From: JAAYXS01 sp964550375 | GTDB taxonomy: Bacteria > Planctomycetota > Phycisphaerae > UBA1845 > Fen-1342 | Reading direction: 5' to 3' | DNA length: 64,000 bases | Assembly: GCA_964550375.1 (NCBI GenBank) | Contig: CAZJYX010000020.1 | Coordinates: 1-64,000 of the forward strand | Part shown: positions 35,310 to 44,406 of the stretch, piece by piece | How the letters are laid out: every line of letters begins with the position of its first letter | Position numbering within the stretch: position 1 is the stretch's first letter | The notes under the pieces: model-generated | The model's input: the letters and a program-made list of their open reading frames with translations, nothing else | Told to the model about the DNA's origin: nothing | Database searches by the model: none | Made by a program: the position numbers and the translations under genes

Positions 35310-36464
35310 TCAAACCGCCCGCAAGGACGCCACGATTGCCTGCCGCGTGGCCTGCCAGGCCGGCACCAGCCCGGCCACAATGCCCAGCAGCGCCGCCGTC
35401 AGCAGCCCGCCGACAAACACGCTCGGCCCGGCGAGCACGGGGATGCTCAGGCCGTCCACCGACAGCGCGAAGTTGCCCCAGTGCAGGATCCCAAACGCGA
35501 TGGCGCAGCCCACGCCGCCGCCGGCCAGACTGAGCACCAGACCCTCGCCCACGATCAGCCGGGCAATCAGGCCGCCGCGATATCCCAGGGTTTGCAGGAT
35601 GGCGTGCTCGCGCACGCGGTCCTGCACCGACAGCACAATCGCGTTGCCGATCAGGGCCAGTACGGCCGCCAGGCAACCCCAGCCCAGCCACCGCATGAAC
35701 CCCACGATCTCGACAATGTCCGCCGCCACCCGGGCCACAAAAGCCTTCTCCGGGCTGGTGTACGTCGGCTCCTGGTCAACGGCGAACCGCTCATCGATCG
35801 CGGCCGCGACCGCGTCGAGCTGCTCCGGATCACGCACCTTCACGTTGAACTGCGTAACGATGCCGCCCGCCCGGCTGCCGGACGCGTACTGCAAGAAGTC
35901 GAGGTGGACGTAGGCGACGTTTTGGTCCTGCAGCTCGTCGGAACGCACGATGCCGGCCAAGTGGACATTGATGCCGGCAGTCTCAAACTGGTCCCCGACC
36001 TTCAGCCCGCGCCGCTGCGCCACCATTTCGCCGACCAGGGCCGCATCGCTCCGCCGCTCCCAGGCGGCCAGCGATCCCGCCAACAGCTCGAAGCCGGGCG
36101 CAAAGCCCTGCAGAAACGGTTCGCTCGGCACACCGCGGAACGTCAGGATATCCAGGCTGGCTCGGCAGTTGCTTACAACAATCTTCACCGGCACCACACT
36201 CTCAACGCCCGGCACGCGGGCAATCTGCTGCTCGTAAGATTGCGGCAGGCGGCTTGTGAACGGGCAGAAGCGGTCCTTCCGGTACACCACCAGCGTCGTG
36301 TCGGTCGCGTTCGTAACCGTGGCCGCCTCGACGCCGGACTGCATGGCCTGCACGGCCGCAAACATGAACATGGCCACACCGACGCCCATCATCGTGAGTG
36401 CGCTGCGCGCCCGATGGCGGACGACCTGCTTCAGAATCAGTGGAATGAACCGGGGTGCTACCAT
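35310..36464 (-). CDS. ABC transporter permease, FtsX/MacB type (first of two)
   Basis: The 384-residue protein has the same design as its neighbour: N-terminal helix (ALTMMGVGVAMFMFAAVQAM, about 20-40), a periplasmic domain, and three C-terminal helices with the FtsX pattern 'VQDRVREHAILQTLGYRGG'. The outer domain has a cysteine pair (FCPF, NCRASLD) not seen in its partner. Its start overlaps the stop of the ATPase gene by seven bases, so both are coupled. The two permeases differ clearly from each other, which points to an asymmetric transporter. Confidence 0.88.
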   Translation of the reverse strand: MVAPRFIPLILKQVVRHRARSALTMMGVGVAMFMFAAVQAMQSGVEAATVTNATDTTLVVYRKDRFCPFTSRLPQSYEQQIARVPGVESVVPVKIVVSNCRASLDILTFRGVPSEPFLQGFAPGFELLAGSLAAWERRSDAALVGEMVAQRRGLKVGDQFETAGINVHLAGIVRSDELQDQNVAYVHLDFLQYASGSRAGGIVTQFNVKVRDPEQLDAVAAAIDERFAVDQEPTYTSPEKAFVARVAADIVEIVGFMRWLGWGCLAAVLALIGNAIVLSVQDRVREHAILQTLGYRGGLIARLIVGEGLVLSLAGGGVGCAIAFGILHWGNFALSVDGLSIPVLAGPSVFVGGLLTAALLGIVAGLVPAWQATRQAIVASLRAV

Positions 36465-37171
36465 TGGGCTGCCTCCACGCCGACGGCCGCGACTTCATCC
36501 GCCTCCACCAGCCGACCCTTCTCCAAATGCAGCGTGTGTGCCGCATGCTCAGCACAATGCGCATCGTGCGTCACCATGATGAGCGTCTTGCCCAGCTCCC
36601 GGTTCAGCCGGACCAGCAGCGCCATGACGGCCTTGGCCGCCCGGGCGTCGAGATCGCCGGTCGGCTCGTCCGCGACGATGATCCGCGGATCGGTGACGAT
36701 CGCGCGCGCAATGGCCACGCGCTGCTCCTGCCCACCGCTCAATTGACGCGGGTAATGATCGTGCCGATCCGCCAGATCAACCAGTTCCAGCGCCAGGGCC
36801 ACCTTGCGGTGCCGCTCCTTCCGCGTCAGCTTGTGCAGCAGCAGCGGCAGCTCGACGTTCTCATACGCCGTGAGCGTCGGCACCAGGTTGTAGAGCTGGA
36901 AGATGTAGCCGACGTATTCGTTCCGCCACGCCGCCAGTTGCCCGGTGGTCATTGCGGAGAGCTCACGTCCGTCTATCTTCAGGCTGCCGGACGTGGGCCG
37001 GTCGATGCCGGCGATGAGGTTCAGCAGCGTCGTCTTGCCGCTGCCCGAAGGCCCCATCAACGCCAGGAAGTCACCGTCCGCGACGTCCAGGCCCAGGTCC
37101 TTCAGCGGCGTGATTGTCAGCTCACCTTTCTTGTACGAGCGCGTCAGCCCGCGACATTCAATAAGTGCCAT
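36458..37171 (-). CDS. ABC transporter ATP-binding protein (MacB/LolD type)
   Basis: The 237-residue ATPase has all motifs: Walker A GPSGSGKTT (about 42-50), Q-loop in YIFQLYNLVPTLTAYENV, signature LSGGQEQRVAIARA, Walker B IIVADEPTGDLD and the switch histidine in MVTHD. The LVPTLTAYENVELPL stretch is typical of the MacB/LolD subfamily that drives FtsX-type permeases. I chose the ATG at 37171 (MALIECRG) with AAGGA close by; a longer reading adds low-complexity residues. It stands between the adaptor and the permease genes. Confidence 0.93.
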   Translation of the reverse strand: MALIECRGLTRSYKKGELTITPLKDLGLDVADGDFLALMGPSGSGKTTLLNLIAGIDRPTSGSLKIDGRELSAMTTGQLAAWRNEYVGYIFQLYNLVPTLTAYENVELPLLLHKLTRKERHRKVALALELVDLADRHDHYPRQLSGGQEQRVAIARAIVTDPRIIVADEPTGDLDARAAKAVMALLVRLNRELGKTLIMVTHDAHCAEHAAHTLHLEKGRLVEADEVAAVGVEAAQW

Positions 37172-37190
37172 CGTCCTTGCCTCCATCCAT

Positions 37191-38750
37191 TCAAACACCG
37201 CCCCTGACGGACGCCTCGCCGATGATGTTGATGCGATCGCCATCGGCCAGACCCGCCGGCGGGTCGGCAATCAGCCGGTCGCCCGGCTGCAAACCTTCCG
37301 TTATCTCAATCCAGTCACTCATTCGCCCGCGGCCCACAACGACCGCGCGGCTGACCGCCACGTTGCTGCCCTGATTCGCGACCCACACGCGCCCCTGGCC
37401 GTCGGCCCCGCCCAGAACCAGCCGCTCGGGCGCGAACACGCGCTGCTCAACGCCGGTCGCCGCCGGCTGCGCCGTCGCGAGAAACCGCGCCCGCGCGAGC
37501 ATCTCCGGCTTGACCTCCGACGTCGGATCCTTCATCGCGACCTTCACTTGCAGCGTGTTCTTCTGGATATCCGCTTCGTTGACGATCCGCGTCACGTGAC
37601 CGTGGAACACCCGGTCCGGCAGCACGTCCACCACGATCTCCGCCTCCTGGCCGACGCCGACCTTCGCCGAGTCAACCAGCGGCACATCCACGCGCACCTG
37701 CAGCTTCCGCGGGTCGTACACGCGCAGAACCTGCGCCGATTGCGGGTTGTCGCCGCCGAGCATCAGCTTCGAGCCCGGCGCCGCCAGCCTGACCATCACG
37801 ATTCCGTCCACGGGCGAACGCACTTCCATCCGCTCCAGCCGCAGCCGCGCCTCGTCGCGCCGGGACCGAGCCTCGGCCAGGGCGGCCTGCGACCGCGCCA
37901 CCGCGGCCTGTGCCTCGTCCAGCGCCCGCCGTTCCGGTATTCGCAGCCGCAGGTTCTCGCCCGCGGCGAGCACCTCGGCCTCCGCCGCCGCAGCCTGTGC
38001 TTCCAGGATCGGCCGGCGCGCTCGCATGGCGGCCACGACGGCCTGCTGCTCAAGGTGTTGTTGGCGGGCGCGGATGAGCTCGATGTCGCTAGCCAGCCCG
38101 CTTTCGTATAGCGGTCCAACGCGGCGATGTTCGGCCTCGAGATAGGTCGCCAGCGCTTCCGCCGCCGCCAACTCCGCCGGCCAACGCTCCAGCTCGGCTT
38201 TCCGTTCCCGCAGCGCGGCCTCGGCCGTTGCGAGCTTCCGCGTCAGCTCGATCGGGTTGTCCCAATCGCGCTGTGCCGCCGACAAGGCCGCATCCGCCGC
38301 CAGCACCTCGGCCTCCCGTTGCGCCACCAGGGCCTCGGCCTGCTCCAGCGCCAGGCGCGCATCATCCGGCACCATGCGGGCTACAATCTGGCCGGCGCTC
38401 ACCGGCTCGCCCTCCAGGACCAGCACGTCCTCAACCACGCCGTCCGCCAGCGCCGAGACCGCCACCGCGAATGGATCCGCCTCGACCCACCCGGGCGCCT
38501 GAACCGTTACCGCGCCTGGGCCGGCCTCACCCGTTCCCGCTTTCACGACCACTGGCACAACCCTCACTGGCGTCGCCGGCCACAGGGACTCCCCGGCCGC
38601 CCATGCCAAGACGGCCGCGGTAGCCACAAACACAACCGCCGGCAGCAGGACGCGCGTCTTCCAGCGCGCCCGCGGCAGGGGCACGCGATCGGCCGGCTCA
38701 CCCGCCATCTCCGATCTCGCGAGTACCGCCAGATCTGCTTGTTGATTCAT
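37191..38750 (-). CDS. Periplasmic adaptor (HlyD/MacA family)
   Basis: The 519-residue protein has one N-terminal membrane helix (about 33-53), a biotinyl-lipoyl-like half motif (ADGVVEDVLVLEGEPVSAGQIVARM), a long Ala/Glu/Arg-rich helical hairpin (about 125-300), the second lipoyl half (MEVRSPVDGIVMVRLAAPGSKL) and a beta-barrel end. It should bridge the inner-membrane ABC transporter to the outer membrane, as MacA does for MacB. AGGAGA lies just before ATG 38750. The helical hairpin is longer than in MacA, which suggests a longer reach or a different outer-membrane partner. It is the first gene of the export operon after the cysteine-rich gene. Confidence 0.9.
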   Translation of the reverse strand: MNQQADLAVLARSEMAGEPADRVPLPRARWKTRVLLPAVVFVATAAVLAWAAGESLWPATPVRVVPVVVKAGTGEAGPGAVTVQAPGWVEADPFAVAVSALADGVVEDVLVLEGEPVSAGQIVARMVPDDARLALEQAEALVAQREAEVLAADAALSAAQRDWDNPIELTRKLATAEAALRERKAELERWPAELAAAEALATYLEAEHRRVGPLYESGLASDIELIRARQQHLEQQAVVAAMRARRPILEAQAAAAEAEVLAAGENLRLRIPERRALDEAQAAVARSQAALAEARSRRDEARLRLERMEVRSPVDGIVMVRLAAPGSKLMLGGDNPQSAQVLRVYDPRKLQVRVDVPLVDSAKVGVGQEAEIVVDVLPDRVFHGHVTRIVNEADIQKNTLQVKVAMKDPTSEVKPEMLARARFLATAQPAATGVEQRVFAPERLVLGGADGQGRVWVANQGSNVAVSRAVVVGRGRMSDWIEITEGLQPGDRLIADPPAGLADGDRINIIGEASVRGGV

Positions 38751-38862
38751 CACGATCTCCTGCCACATCCAGCCTCACCGCCGGCGCATACGCGTGCCGA
38801 CAATGCAACGCCGACAGCCACCTAGGGCGGCGACATAACGCAAATGTCTTACTGGAAAGTGG

Positions 38863-39282
38863 TTAGGAGCGAGGCGGGTGCAGGGGACCGTCTACGACAA
38901 CGTTGGGCGGAAACAGGCCCCCGCCGTCAACCGCGAACCCCCGATCATCAAGCTTGAGAAACTCGGAGTCCACCGACCGCGCGACACAGTAGATCGTCAG
39001 ACCCAGGCAGCACGGCGAGGCACAGTTCCTCGGGCAACCGTGCGAGCGCCCTGGATCCTCGTCGGACGGCGACTTGCTGTTGCAGTCAGCGTGCTTCGCG
39101 GCAAAGACGCCGGCAACGACGGCCAAACCGGAGCAGCATCCAGTCTGTTCGCTAACCTCTTCATGGGAAGCGTTTTGCGCGCAGCACAAACACGCCGGCA
39201 GCGCTCGCGGCGGCACCACCAGGCCGACGATCACGAGCACCAGCGGTGCCAAAAAGAACCTCTTGAGCTGCGCAAACTTCAA
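38863..39282 (-). CDS. Small cysteine-rich secreted protein, unknown function
   Basis: From the TTG at 39282 (GGAG in the bases before) the product is 139 residues with a signal peptide (to about residue 28) and 11 cysteines, mostly in pairs: CLCC (31-34), CC (49-50), Cys67, Cys83, Cys87, CC (91-92) and Cys99. The cluster CPRNCASPCC could bind a metal or form disulfides. I know no family with this pattern. The frame extends up to an ATG at 39348, but then the dyad at 39326-39344 would be inside the gene, so I prefer the inner start. It precedes the export operon by 112 bases and may be functionally linked to it. Confidence 0.6.
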   Translation of the reverse strand: MKFAQLKRFFLAPLVLVIVGLVVPPRALPACLCCAQNASHEEVSEQTGCCSGLAVVAGVFAAKHADCNSKSPSDEDPGRSHGCPRNCASPCCLGLTIYCVARSVDSEFLKLDDRGFAVDGGGLFPPNVVVDGPLHPPRS

Positions 39283-39325
39283 CGCAAGGACTCCATCGCT
39301 CGGGACTGCGCGGGCAGACCCCAAG

Positions 39326-39344
39326 GCGTATAACGAGTATACGC
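39326..39344. promoter_or_regulatory. 19-bp dyad, candidate operator of the cysteine-rich gene
   Basis: GCGTATA (39326-39332) and TATACGC (39338-39344) are perfect inverted arms of 7 bp around ACGAG. The dyad lies 43 bases before the chosen start of the cysteine-rich gene on the minus strand. Its size fits a dimeric repressor or a metal-responsive regulator; no regulator gene is adjacent. Confidence 0.5.
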
Positions 39345-39585
39345 ACATCGAGGTCTAGCAGCAACGCCATTCCGCGGTCCCGGTAGCTGGGGGCAGTTCA
39401 GGCCAATAATCTGGTCGGCGCATGCCAGAAGCGGCGGATCCGTGGCGCGCCACCGGGCCACACCACGGGCAAAACCCCGATGCTGCATGTCCTATATGTG
39501 GCCGCCCTCATCAGCGCATGGCCCCAACCGTCACTGCGGTAAACGGAATGTTAATCGGGCGGGTTGCCGGACCTGCGGCCTTAAA

Positions 39586-40476
39586 TCATCGGGCGGCGGC
39601 GGTCAGAGCGCGTCTGGCGGGCGCACGCGAGCAACCGCCGCGGCGAACCGCATGGGCGTGGTCGCGCGTGTACTCACGCGGGTCGGAATCGCGGAACAGG
39701 ACCTCAAAGCCGGCCGCGGAAAGCGCCGCGCTCACCTCGTCCCGCGTGGCCAGGGTGGGATCCTGGGCGGCACGGAAATCGTGGCAGGCAATGCACAGGT
39801 GCGGAGCGCAGGCCAGGGTCGCCGTCATACCGCGCAACGCCTGCCGCTCGGCACCTTCAATGTTCATCTTCACAAAGTCAACGTGTTCGACGCCGGCTTC
39901 AGCCAGCAACGCGTCAAGCGTGTCGCCGCGCACCGCAAAGCCCGCGCCGCCGGCCGCCCTTATGCGGTTCGAGGCGTCATGCCGCCCGTCCTCAATCGTT
40001 ACGACGCCCGGCTTGTCCGTGACGGCCGCATGCACACAAGTGACATTGTCCAGCCCGTTGCGCCGACAAGCCGCTTGCAGCCGACAGAAGGTGACCGGGT
40101 GGGCTTCGATCGCGACAACGCGGCCCGTTGGTCCAACGGCCTCCGCGAACACCAGCACATCACCGCCGTCGCCGGCACCGACGTCAACAATCACGTGGCC
40201 GGGCAGCGGCCTATAACTATGGAACCACTGGTCGCGAGCACTCTCGATCACGCGGTCGGCCGTCCGCGGCCAAGCCGCGATCTGCGGCGGATAGAGATCG
40301 AAGCGCGGGCGGTCCGCAAACCAACGGCCATCAACCGCATGAAGCCAAACTCCGTCGTACGCAACCTTTACGTCCGCCCGCGTCAGGCGGCGGGCATAAG
40401 AGTTCAGCAGCCACGCCAGCACGCGCCGGCCGCCACGTCGGTCCAGTACTCGAATCATCCAGCTTGCAAGCGACAT
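39586..40476 (-). CDS. FkbM-family methyltransferase
   Basis: The 296-residue protein has the SAM-binding motif VIVDVGAGDGGDVLVF (about 95-110), the acidic loop VVAIEAHP, and the FkbM end motif VDFVKMNIEGAERQALRGM. Such enzymes O-methylate sugars or other small groups. The ATG at 40476 has GGAAGG a few bases upstream; the frame upstream reads as low-complexity residues. The C-terminal 35 residues are Arg/Ala-rich. It stands alone and may act on cell-surface glycans together with the glycosyltransferases in this region; that link is inferred. Confidence 0.85.
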   Translation of the reverse strand: MSLASWMIRVLDRRGGRRVLAWLLNSYARRLTRADVKVAYDGVWLHAVDGRWFADRPRFDLYPPQIAAWPRTADRVIESARDQWFHSYRPLPGHVIVDVGAGDGGDVLVFAEAVGPTGRVVAIEAHPVTFCRLQAACRRNGLDNVTCVHAAVTDKPGVVTIEDGRHDASNRIRAAGGAGFAVRGDTLDALLAEAGVEHVDFVKMNIEGAERQALRGMTATLACAPHLCIACHDFRAAQDPTLATRDEVSAALSAAGFEVLFRDSDPREYTRDHAHAVRRGGCSRAPARRALTAAAR

Positions 40477-40642
40477 ATGCCTTCCAGTCACGGGTGTCGA
40501 CAACGCCGGCGGAAGAGCCGGCCCCACTACTAATCCATCGGCGTTTCCCGCCGCCCCGCCGAACCACGCCGCCGGCGCGTCGCGGTGGCCAGGCCCGGCC
40601 ATCTGCGGTCTAATAGCCGCCCCGCATCAGTGGAGACCTGCC

Positions 40643-42049
40643 GTGAAGCAACACGACCTGATCGTCATCGGCGCCGGACCCGGCGGCTACGTCGCCGCCC
40701 TGCGCGCCGCCCAGCTCGGCCTGTCCGTCGCCTGCGTCGAGCAGGAACCCACCCTCGGCGGTACCTGCCTGCGCGTCGGCTGCATCCCCAGCAAAGCGCT
40801 CCTGGAGTCGAGCGAGCACTATGCGGCCGCCCGCAATAGCTTCGCCGAGCACGGCGTCCGCCTCGCCGGCGTCGAGCTGGACCTCGACGCCATGCTCAAA
40901 CGCAAGAACCGCATCGTCAGCACGCTGACCAAGGGCATCGAGGCGCTCTTCAAGAAGAACGGCGTCACGCGCTACCACGGCCACGCCCGCCTGAACGGCC
41001 CCGGCCGCGTAGTTGTCGCACCCGTCGGATCAGCGGGGGACGCGCCCGGCGACGCGCAGGAACTGACATCCAAGCACATACTCATCGCCAGCGGCAGCAA
41101 ACCCGCCACCATCCCCGGCGTCGAACTCGACGGCGACCGCATCGGCACCAGCACCGAGGCCCTCTCCTACACCGCCGTGCCCGCACACCTCGTCGTCATC
41201 GGCGCCGGCTACATCGGCCTCGAACTCGGTTCAGTGTGGGCGCGCCTGGGTGCCAAGGTCACGTTCCTGGAATACCTCGACCACATTCTCCCCGGCACCG
41301 ATCAGGAGATCGCCGCGGACGCGCTGAAGCTCTTCCAGAAGCAAGAGCTCGAGTTCCACCTCGGCAGCCGCGTGACCGCCGCCCGCGTCACCGGCACAGG
41401 CTGCGTCGTCGAACGCGCCGCAGGCGCGCCGATCGAATGCGACCGCGTGCTCGTCGCCGTCGGCCGCGCTCCCAACACCAACGGCCTCGGCCTCGAATCC
41501 GCCGGCATCCAGTTGGACGAGCGCGGCCGTATCCCGGTCAATGAGCACTACGCCACCAGCGCCGCCGGCGTCTACGCGATCGGCGACGTCATCCCGGGCC
41601 CGATGCTGGCCCACAAGGCCGAGGATGAAGGCATCGCCTGCGTCGAACAGATCGTCACCGGCTACGGCCACGTGAACTACGACGCCATCCCCGGCATCTG
41701 CTACACCGAGCCCGAAATCGCCGGCGTCGGCCGCACCGAGGAGCAGTTGCAGCAGCAGGGCACCGAATACCGCAAGGGCGTCTTCCCCTTCCGCGCCAAC
41801 GGCCGCGCCCGCGCCCTCGGCCAGGTCGAGGGCAAGGTCAAGATCCTCGCGGACGCAAAGACCGACCGCATCCTCGGCGTGCACATAATCGGCCCCCGCG
41901 CCGGCGACCTGATTGCCGAAGCCACGGCCGCCATCGAGTTCGGCGCCAGCAGCGAGGACCTCGCCCGCTGCTGCCACGCCCACCCCACGCTCTCCGAAGC
42001 ACTCAAGGAGGCCGCCTTGGCCGTCCATGGCCGCGCCCTGCACGCCTGA
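40643..42049 (+). CDS. lpdA: Dihydrolipoyl dehydrogenase
   Basis: The 468-residue flavoprotein starts with the FAD motif VIGAGPGGYVAALRAA and has the redox disulfide in GGTCLRVGCIPSKALL (Cys42 and Cys47), the NAD motif VIGAGYIGLELGSVWARLG, and the dimerisation end with the catalytic histidine in HAHPTLSEALKE. It is the E3 subunit of 2-oxoacid dehydrogenase complexes or the glycine cleavage system, reoxidising dihydrolipoamide with NAD. The GTG at 40643 has GGAGA upstream. No E1 or E2 genes are near, so it probably serves several complexes. The length is normal. Confidence 0.95.
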   Translation: MKQHDLIVIGAGPGGYVAALRAAQLGLSVACVEQEPTLGGTCLRVGCIPSKALLESSEHYAAARNSFAEHGVRLAGVELDLDAMLKRKNRIVSTLTKGIEALFKKNGVTRYHGHARLNGPGRVVVAPVGSAGDAPGDAQELTSKHILIASGSKPATIPGVELDGDRIGTSTEALSYTAVPAHLVVIGAGYIGLELGSVWARLGAKVTFLEYLDHILPGTDQEIAADALKLFQKQELEFHLGSRVTAARVTGTGCVVERAAGAPIECDRVLVAVGRAPNTNGLGLESAGIQLDERGRIPVNEHYATSAAGVYAIGDVIPGPMLAHKAEDEGIACVEQIVTGYGHVNYDAIPGICYTEPEIAGVGRTEEQLQQQGTEYRKGVFPFRANGRARALGQVEGKVKILADAKTDRILGVHIIGPRAGDLIAEATAAIEFGASSEDLARCCHAHPTLSEALKEAALAVHGRALHA

Positions 42050-42077
42050 CGGACGAACTCCTGGCCGCCTCCCCACC

Positions 42078-43199
42078 TCACGACATCGCGGCGCACTCCG
42101 CCGCCACGCCCTGCAAGGCCTGCTCGTACGCCGCCAGCGTCCGCGACGCGGCCGCCGACCAGGTGAACTCCGCCGCCACCCGCCGCGCCAGCGCATCCGA
42201 CGGCGCGGCGCTCAAAGCGTCCTCGACCGCCTCGCGAATCGAGTCCGGCTCGTCCGGCTCACAGTAATGCGCCTCGTCCCCGAAGTACTCGCGCGTGCAC
42301 CCGCCCGGCGTAACCACCAGCCTGCAGCCGCACAACGCCGCCTCCAGGCTCGCCAGCCCCGGCGTCTCGTACCAGCTTACACAGGCATGCACACGCGCGC
42401 TGCGGTAATACCGCCCCAGTTGCTCCGCCGGCCGCTGCCCGATCAGTTCCGTGTGCGTCCCGGCCGCCCGGCAGCAGCGCCGATAGTAATCGTGGCTGTA
42501 ACGCCCCGGTCCGCCCACCAGCCGCAACGGAATACCCGTGCCCCGCAACGCCTCGATCAGCGCCAGTTGGTTCTTCCGCGGCTCGATCCGCCCCACACAC
42601 AGCACACCCCGCCGGCCCGTTTCGTCCGCAGTACCATCCCCCAGCGCCGCCGCGTCGGCCGCGTTCGGCACAACCACCGCCGGCCGCCGCACGCCAAAAC
42701 GCCGCTCAATCTGCTCAACCTCAGCGCGGCTGTTCGGCAGCAGCACGTTGACTGATTCCAAAATGTACCGCACCGCCCGCCGAAAACCCCACGACGGCCC
42801 CCGCAGTGCGACTATGGACCGCTCGTCCGCGGCCCGCATCGCCCAGCGCTGCGCCAGCCGCAGATTCTGGTATAGCCGGCTCCCGCCCAGCCGGGCCAGC
42901 ACGCCCTGGAAGCCGGCCCGGCCCCCAATGTCGAACTCGTCCGCCGGCCAGTAGATCGTGCTCAGCACCGCGGGCCGCCCGGCCGCGCGGATCTGCCGAC
43001 ACCAGACATGGTTCTCCCACACGCGATCCAGGTGAAACAGGTGCACGACGTCGTAGCCGTGCATGCGCGGCCGCACGCCGCTGGCCAGCTCGACCTGCAC
43101 CCCCCCCGCGCGCAACGCCTCCGCCGTCTTCAGGACTTGTGTAGTGTCGCCCCCCGTATGCTCACACAGATTCTGGCGCACCAGCATAAGAACGCGCAT
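42078..43199 (-). CDS. Glycosyltransferase, group 1 (GT4-like)
   Basis: The 373-residue protein has the two-domain GT-B pattern: N-terminal MRVLMLVRQNLCEHTGGDTTQ, and in the C-terminal half VLCVGRIEPRKNQLALIEAL, LRLVGGPG, and SWYETPGLASLEAALCGCRLV with the E-x7-E type motif. It would transfer a sugar from a nucleotide donor to a surface polysaccharide or glycolipid. The ATG at 43199 is preferred over a TTG at 43208. Gene order (next to an lpdA gene, convergent) gives no hint on its substrate. Confidence 0.88.
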   Translation of the reverse strand: MRVLMLVRQNLCEHTGGDTTQVLKTAEALRAGGVQVELASGVRPRMHGYDVVHLFHLDRVWENHVWCRQIRAAGRPAVLSTIYWPADEFDIGGRAGFQGVLARLGGSRLYQNLRLAQRWAMRAADERSIVALRGPSWGFRRAVRYILESVNVLLPNSRAEVEQIERRFGVRRPAVVVPNAADAAALGDGTADETGRRGVLCVGRIEPRKNQLALIEALRGTGIPLRLVGGPGRYSHDYYRRCCRAAGTHTELIGQRPAEQLGRYYRSARVHACVSWYETPGLASLEAALCGCRLVVTPGGCTREYFGDEAHYCEPDEPDSIREAVEDALSAAPSDALARRVAAEFTWSAAASRTLAAYEQALQGVAAECAAMS

Positions 43200-43355
43200 G
43201 GTCGTCAACCCGCTTGTGAGCAGCCGCGTCCGGCCGCAACGAAGCGCCGTGCCTCGCCGCCACCGGCACGCCGGCGACCACCTCCTATGATCCGGTAGCC
43301 GGCCACTCCAGACAAGCGCGAAATGCCCCGCTCTGACCGGCTCGCAGCCATACGC

Positions 43356-44168
43356 CTACGGCCGGTCGGATCCCTCCGCCAGCACCCGGCGGCACAGCCG
43401 CGCGACTGCCGCCCGCACGGCGCCGCTGAACGGAATCGCATAGCCGCGCTGCGCTTCGCCCGCTCCGGCGGTGGCGACGTTGACCCCGATCATCCGCCCT
43501 TGATCATCGACCAGTGGCCCGCCGCTGAAGCCCGGCTCCAGCACCGCCGTGCTCTCGATCAGATCGCCGTAGTCACGCAGGTGGGCAGGATCTAGGCTGC
43601 CGTCCAGGTCGTGCGCCGGGCCCGTAATGACGCCCGGCCGTACCAACGCTCCCTGCCCCGGCTTCGGGCAGCCCACCGCCGCCACGCGCGCCCCGTGCTC
43701 CGGGACAGCCGGTGCTGGCACCACCGCCAACACATCGTCGGCAGCGATGATCAGAACGGCCAGATCATAGCGCGCGTCTATTACGACGCGCGCCGGTCGG
43801 CAACTGGACCCGTCCTGGAACACCACCTGCACATCCACGGCATCCTTCAGCACGTGCGCCGCCGTCAGCACGCAGCCGCCCGGATGCACGACCACGCCCG
43901 TCCCGCCGGATTGCAGCGCTAGCGGGCGCGCCGCCGCCTCCGCCGCGCGCCCTGAAACCTCAGAACCCGCCACTTCCGTGCGAACGTGGACCACCGCTGA
44001 CTCAGCCCGACTAAGGAAACACCGCCAGACCGACTGGTTGAAGCCCCTGACCGCCACCGCCTCCCGCGTGGGAGCCGGCGTACCCGGGCCGGGCTGCGTG
44101 GGCGCGGAGCGCGTGCAACTGCCGACCAGCAGCAAGGCGAAGAGCAGGAAGCCGCCGACGCGTCCCAT
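43356..44168 (-). CDS. Trypsin-like serine protease lipoprotein
   Basis: The 270-residue protein starts with a lipoprotein-like signal (GFLLFALLLVGSC, Cys18). A short linker leads to a trypsin-like domain with intact triad: His105 (LTAAHVL), Asp135 (RYDLAVL) and Ser215 (EPGFSGGPL). No PDZ domain follows, unlike HtrA. It should work in the periplasm, anchored by lipid. ATG 44168 has GAGAGGAG upstream; the frame goes on to 44273 without support. The gene is divergent from the ECF sigma gene, 238 bases apart, so a shared control region is possible. Confidence 0.85.
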   Translation of the reverse strand: MGRVGGFLLFALLLVGSCTRSAPTQPGPGTPAPTREAVAVRGFNQSVWRCFLSRAESAVVHVRTEVAGSEVSGRAAEAAARPLALQSGGTGVVVHPGGCVLTAAHVLKDAVDVQVVFQDGSSCRPARVVIDARYDLAVLIIAADDVLAVVPAPAVPEHGARVAAVGCPKPGQGALVRPGVITGPAHDLDGSLDPAHLRDYGDLIESTAVLEPGFSGGPLVDDQGRMIGVNVATAGAGEAQRGYAIPFSGAVRAAVARLCRRVLAEGSDRP

Positions 44169-44406
44169 AACACGCGCTCCTCTCGCAAAACCAGAGCGCC
44201 ACCAAGTGAAATGTAGAAAACGTTTCGGCACACGCGCCAGACTACCCACACCGTTGCAGACCACCCGTGGCACCGGATTACTCCGGCAGCCAACTGACGA
44301 TCACGCCCACAACACCTTTGACACGGCTAAGTGTGTGTCCCTAAAATGACTTACGTATCAATCCCATCAAGGTCCGGGAAGATCAGCGCGACGACGGGAG
44401 TCGAGC

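Noticed and set aside
35013..36746. Open frame of 577 codons on the plus strand opposite the permease genes
   Set aside because: The reading is Arg/Gln/His-rich low-complexity sequence, antisense to two clear permeases.
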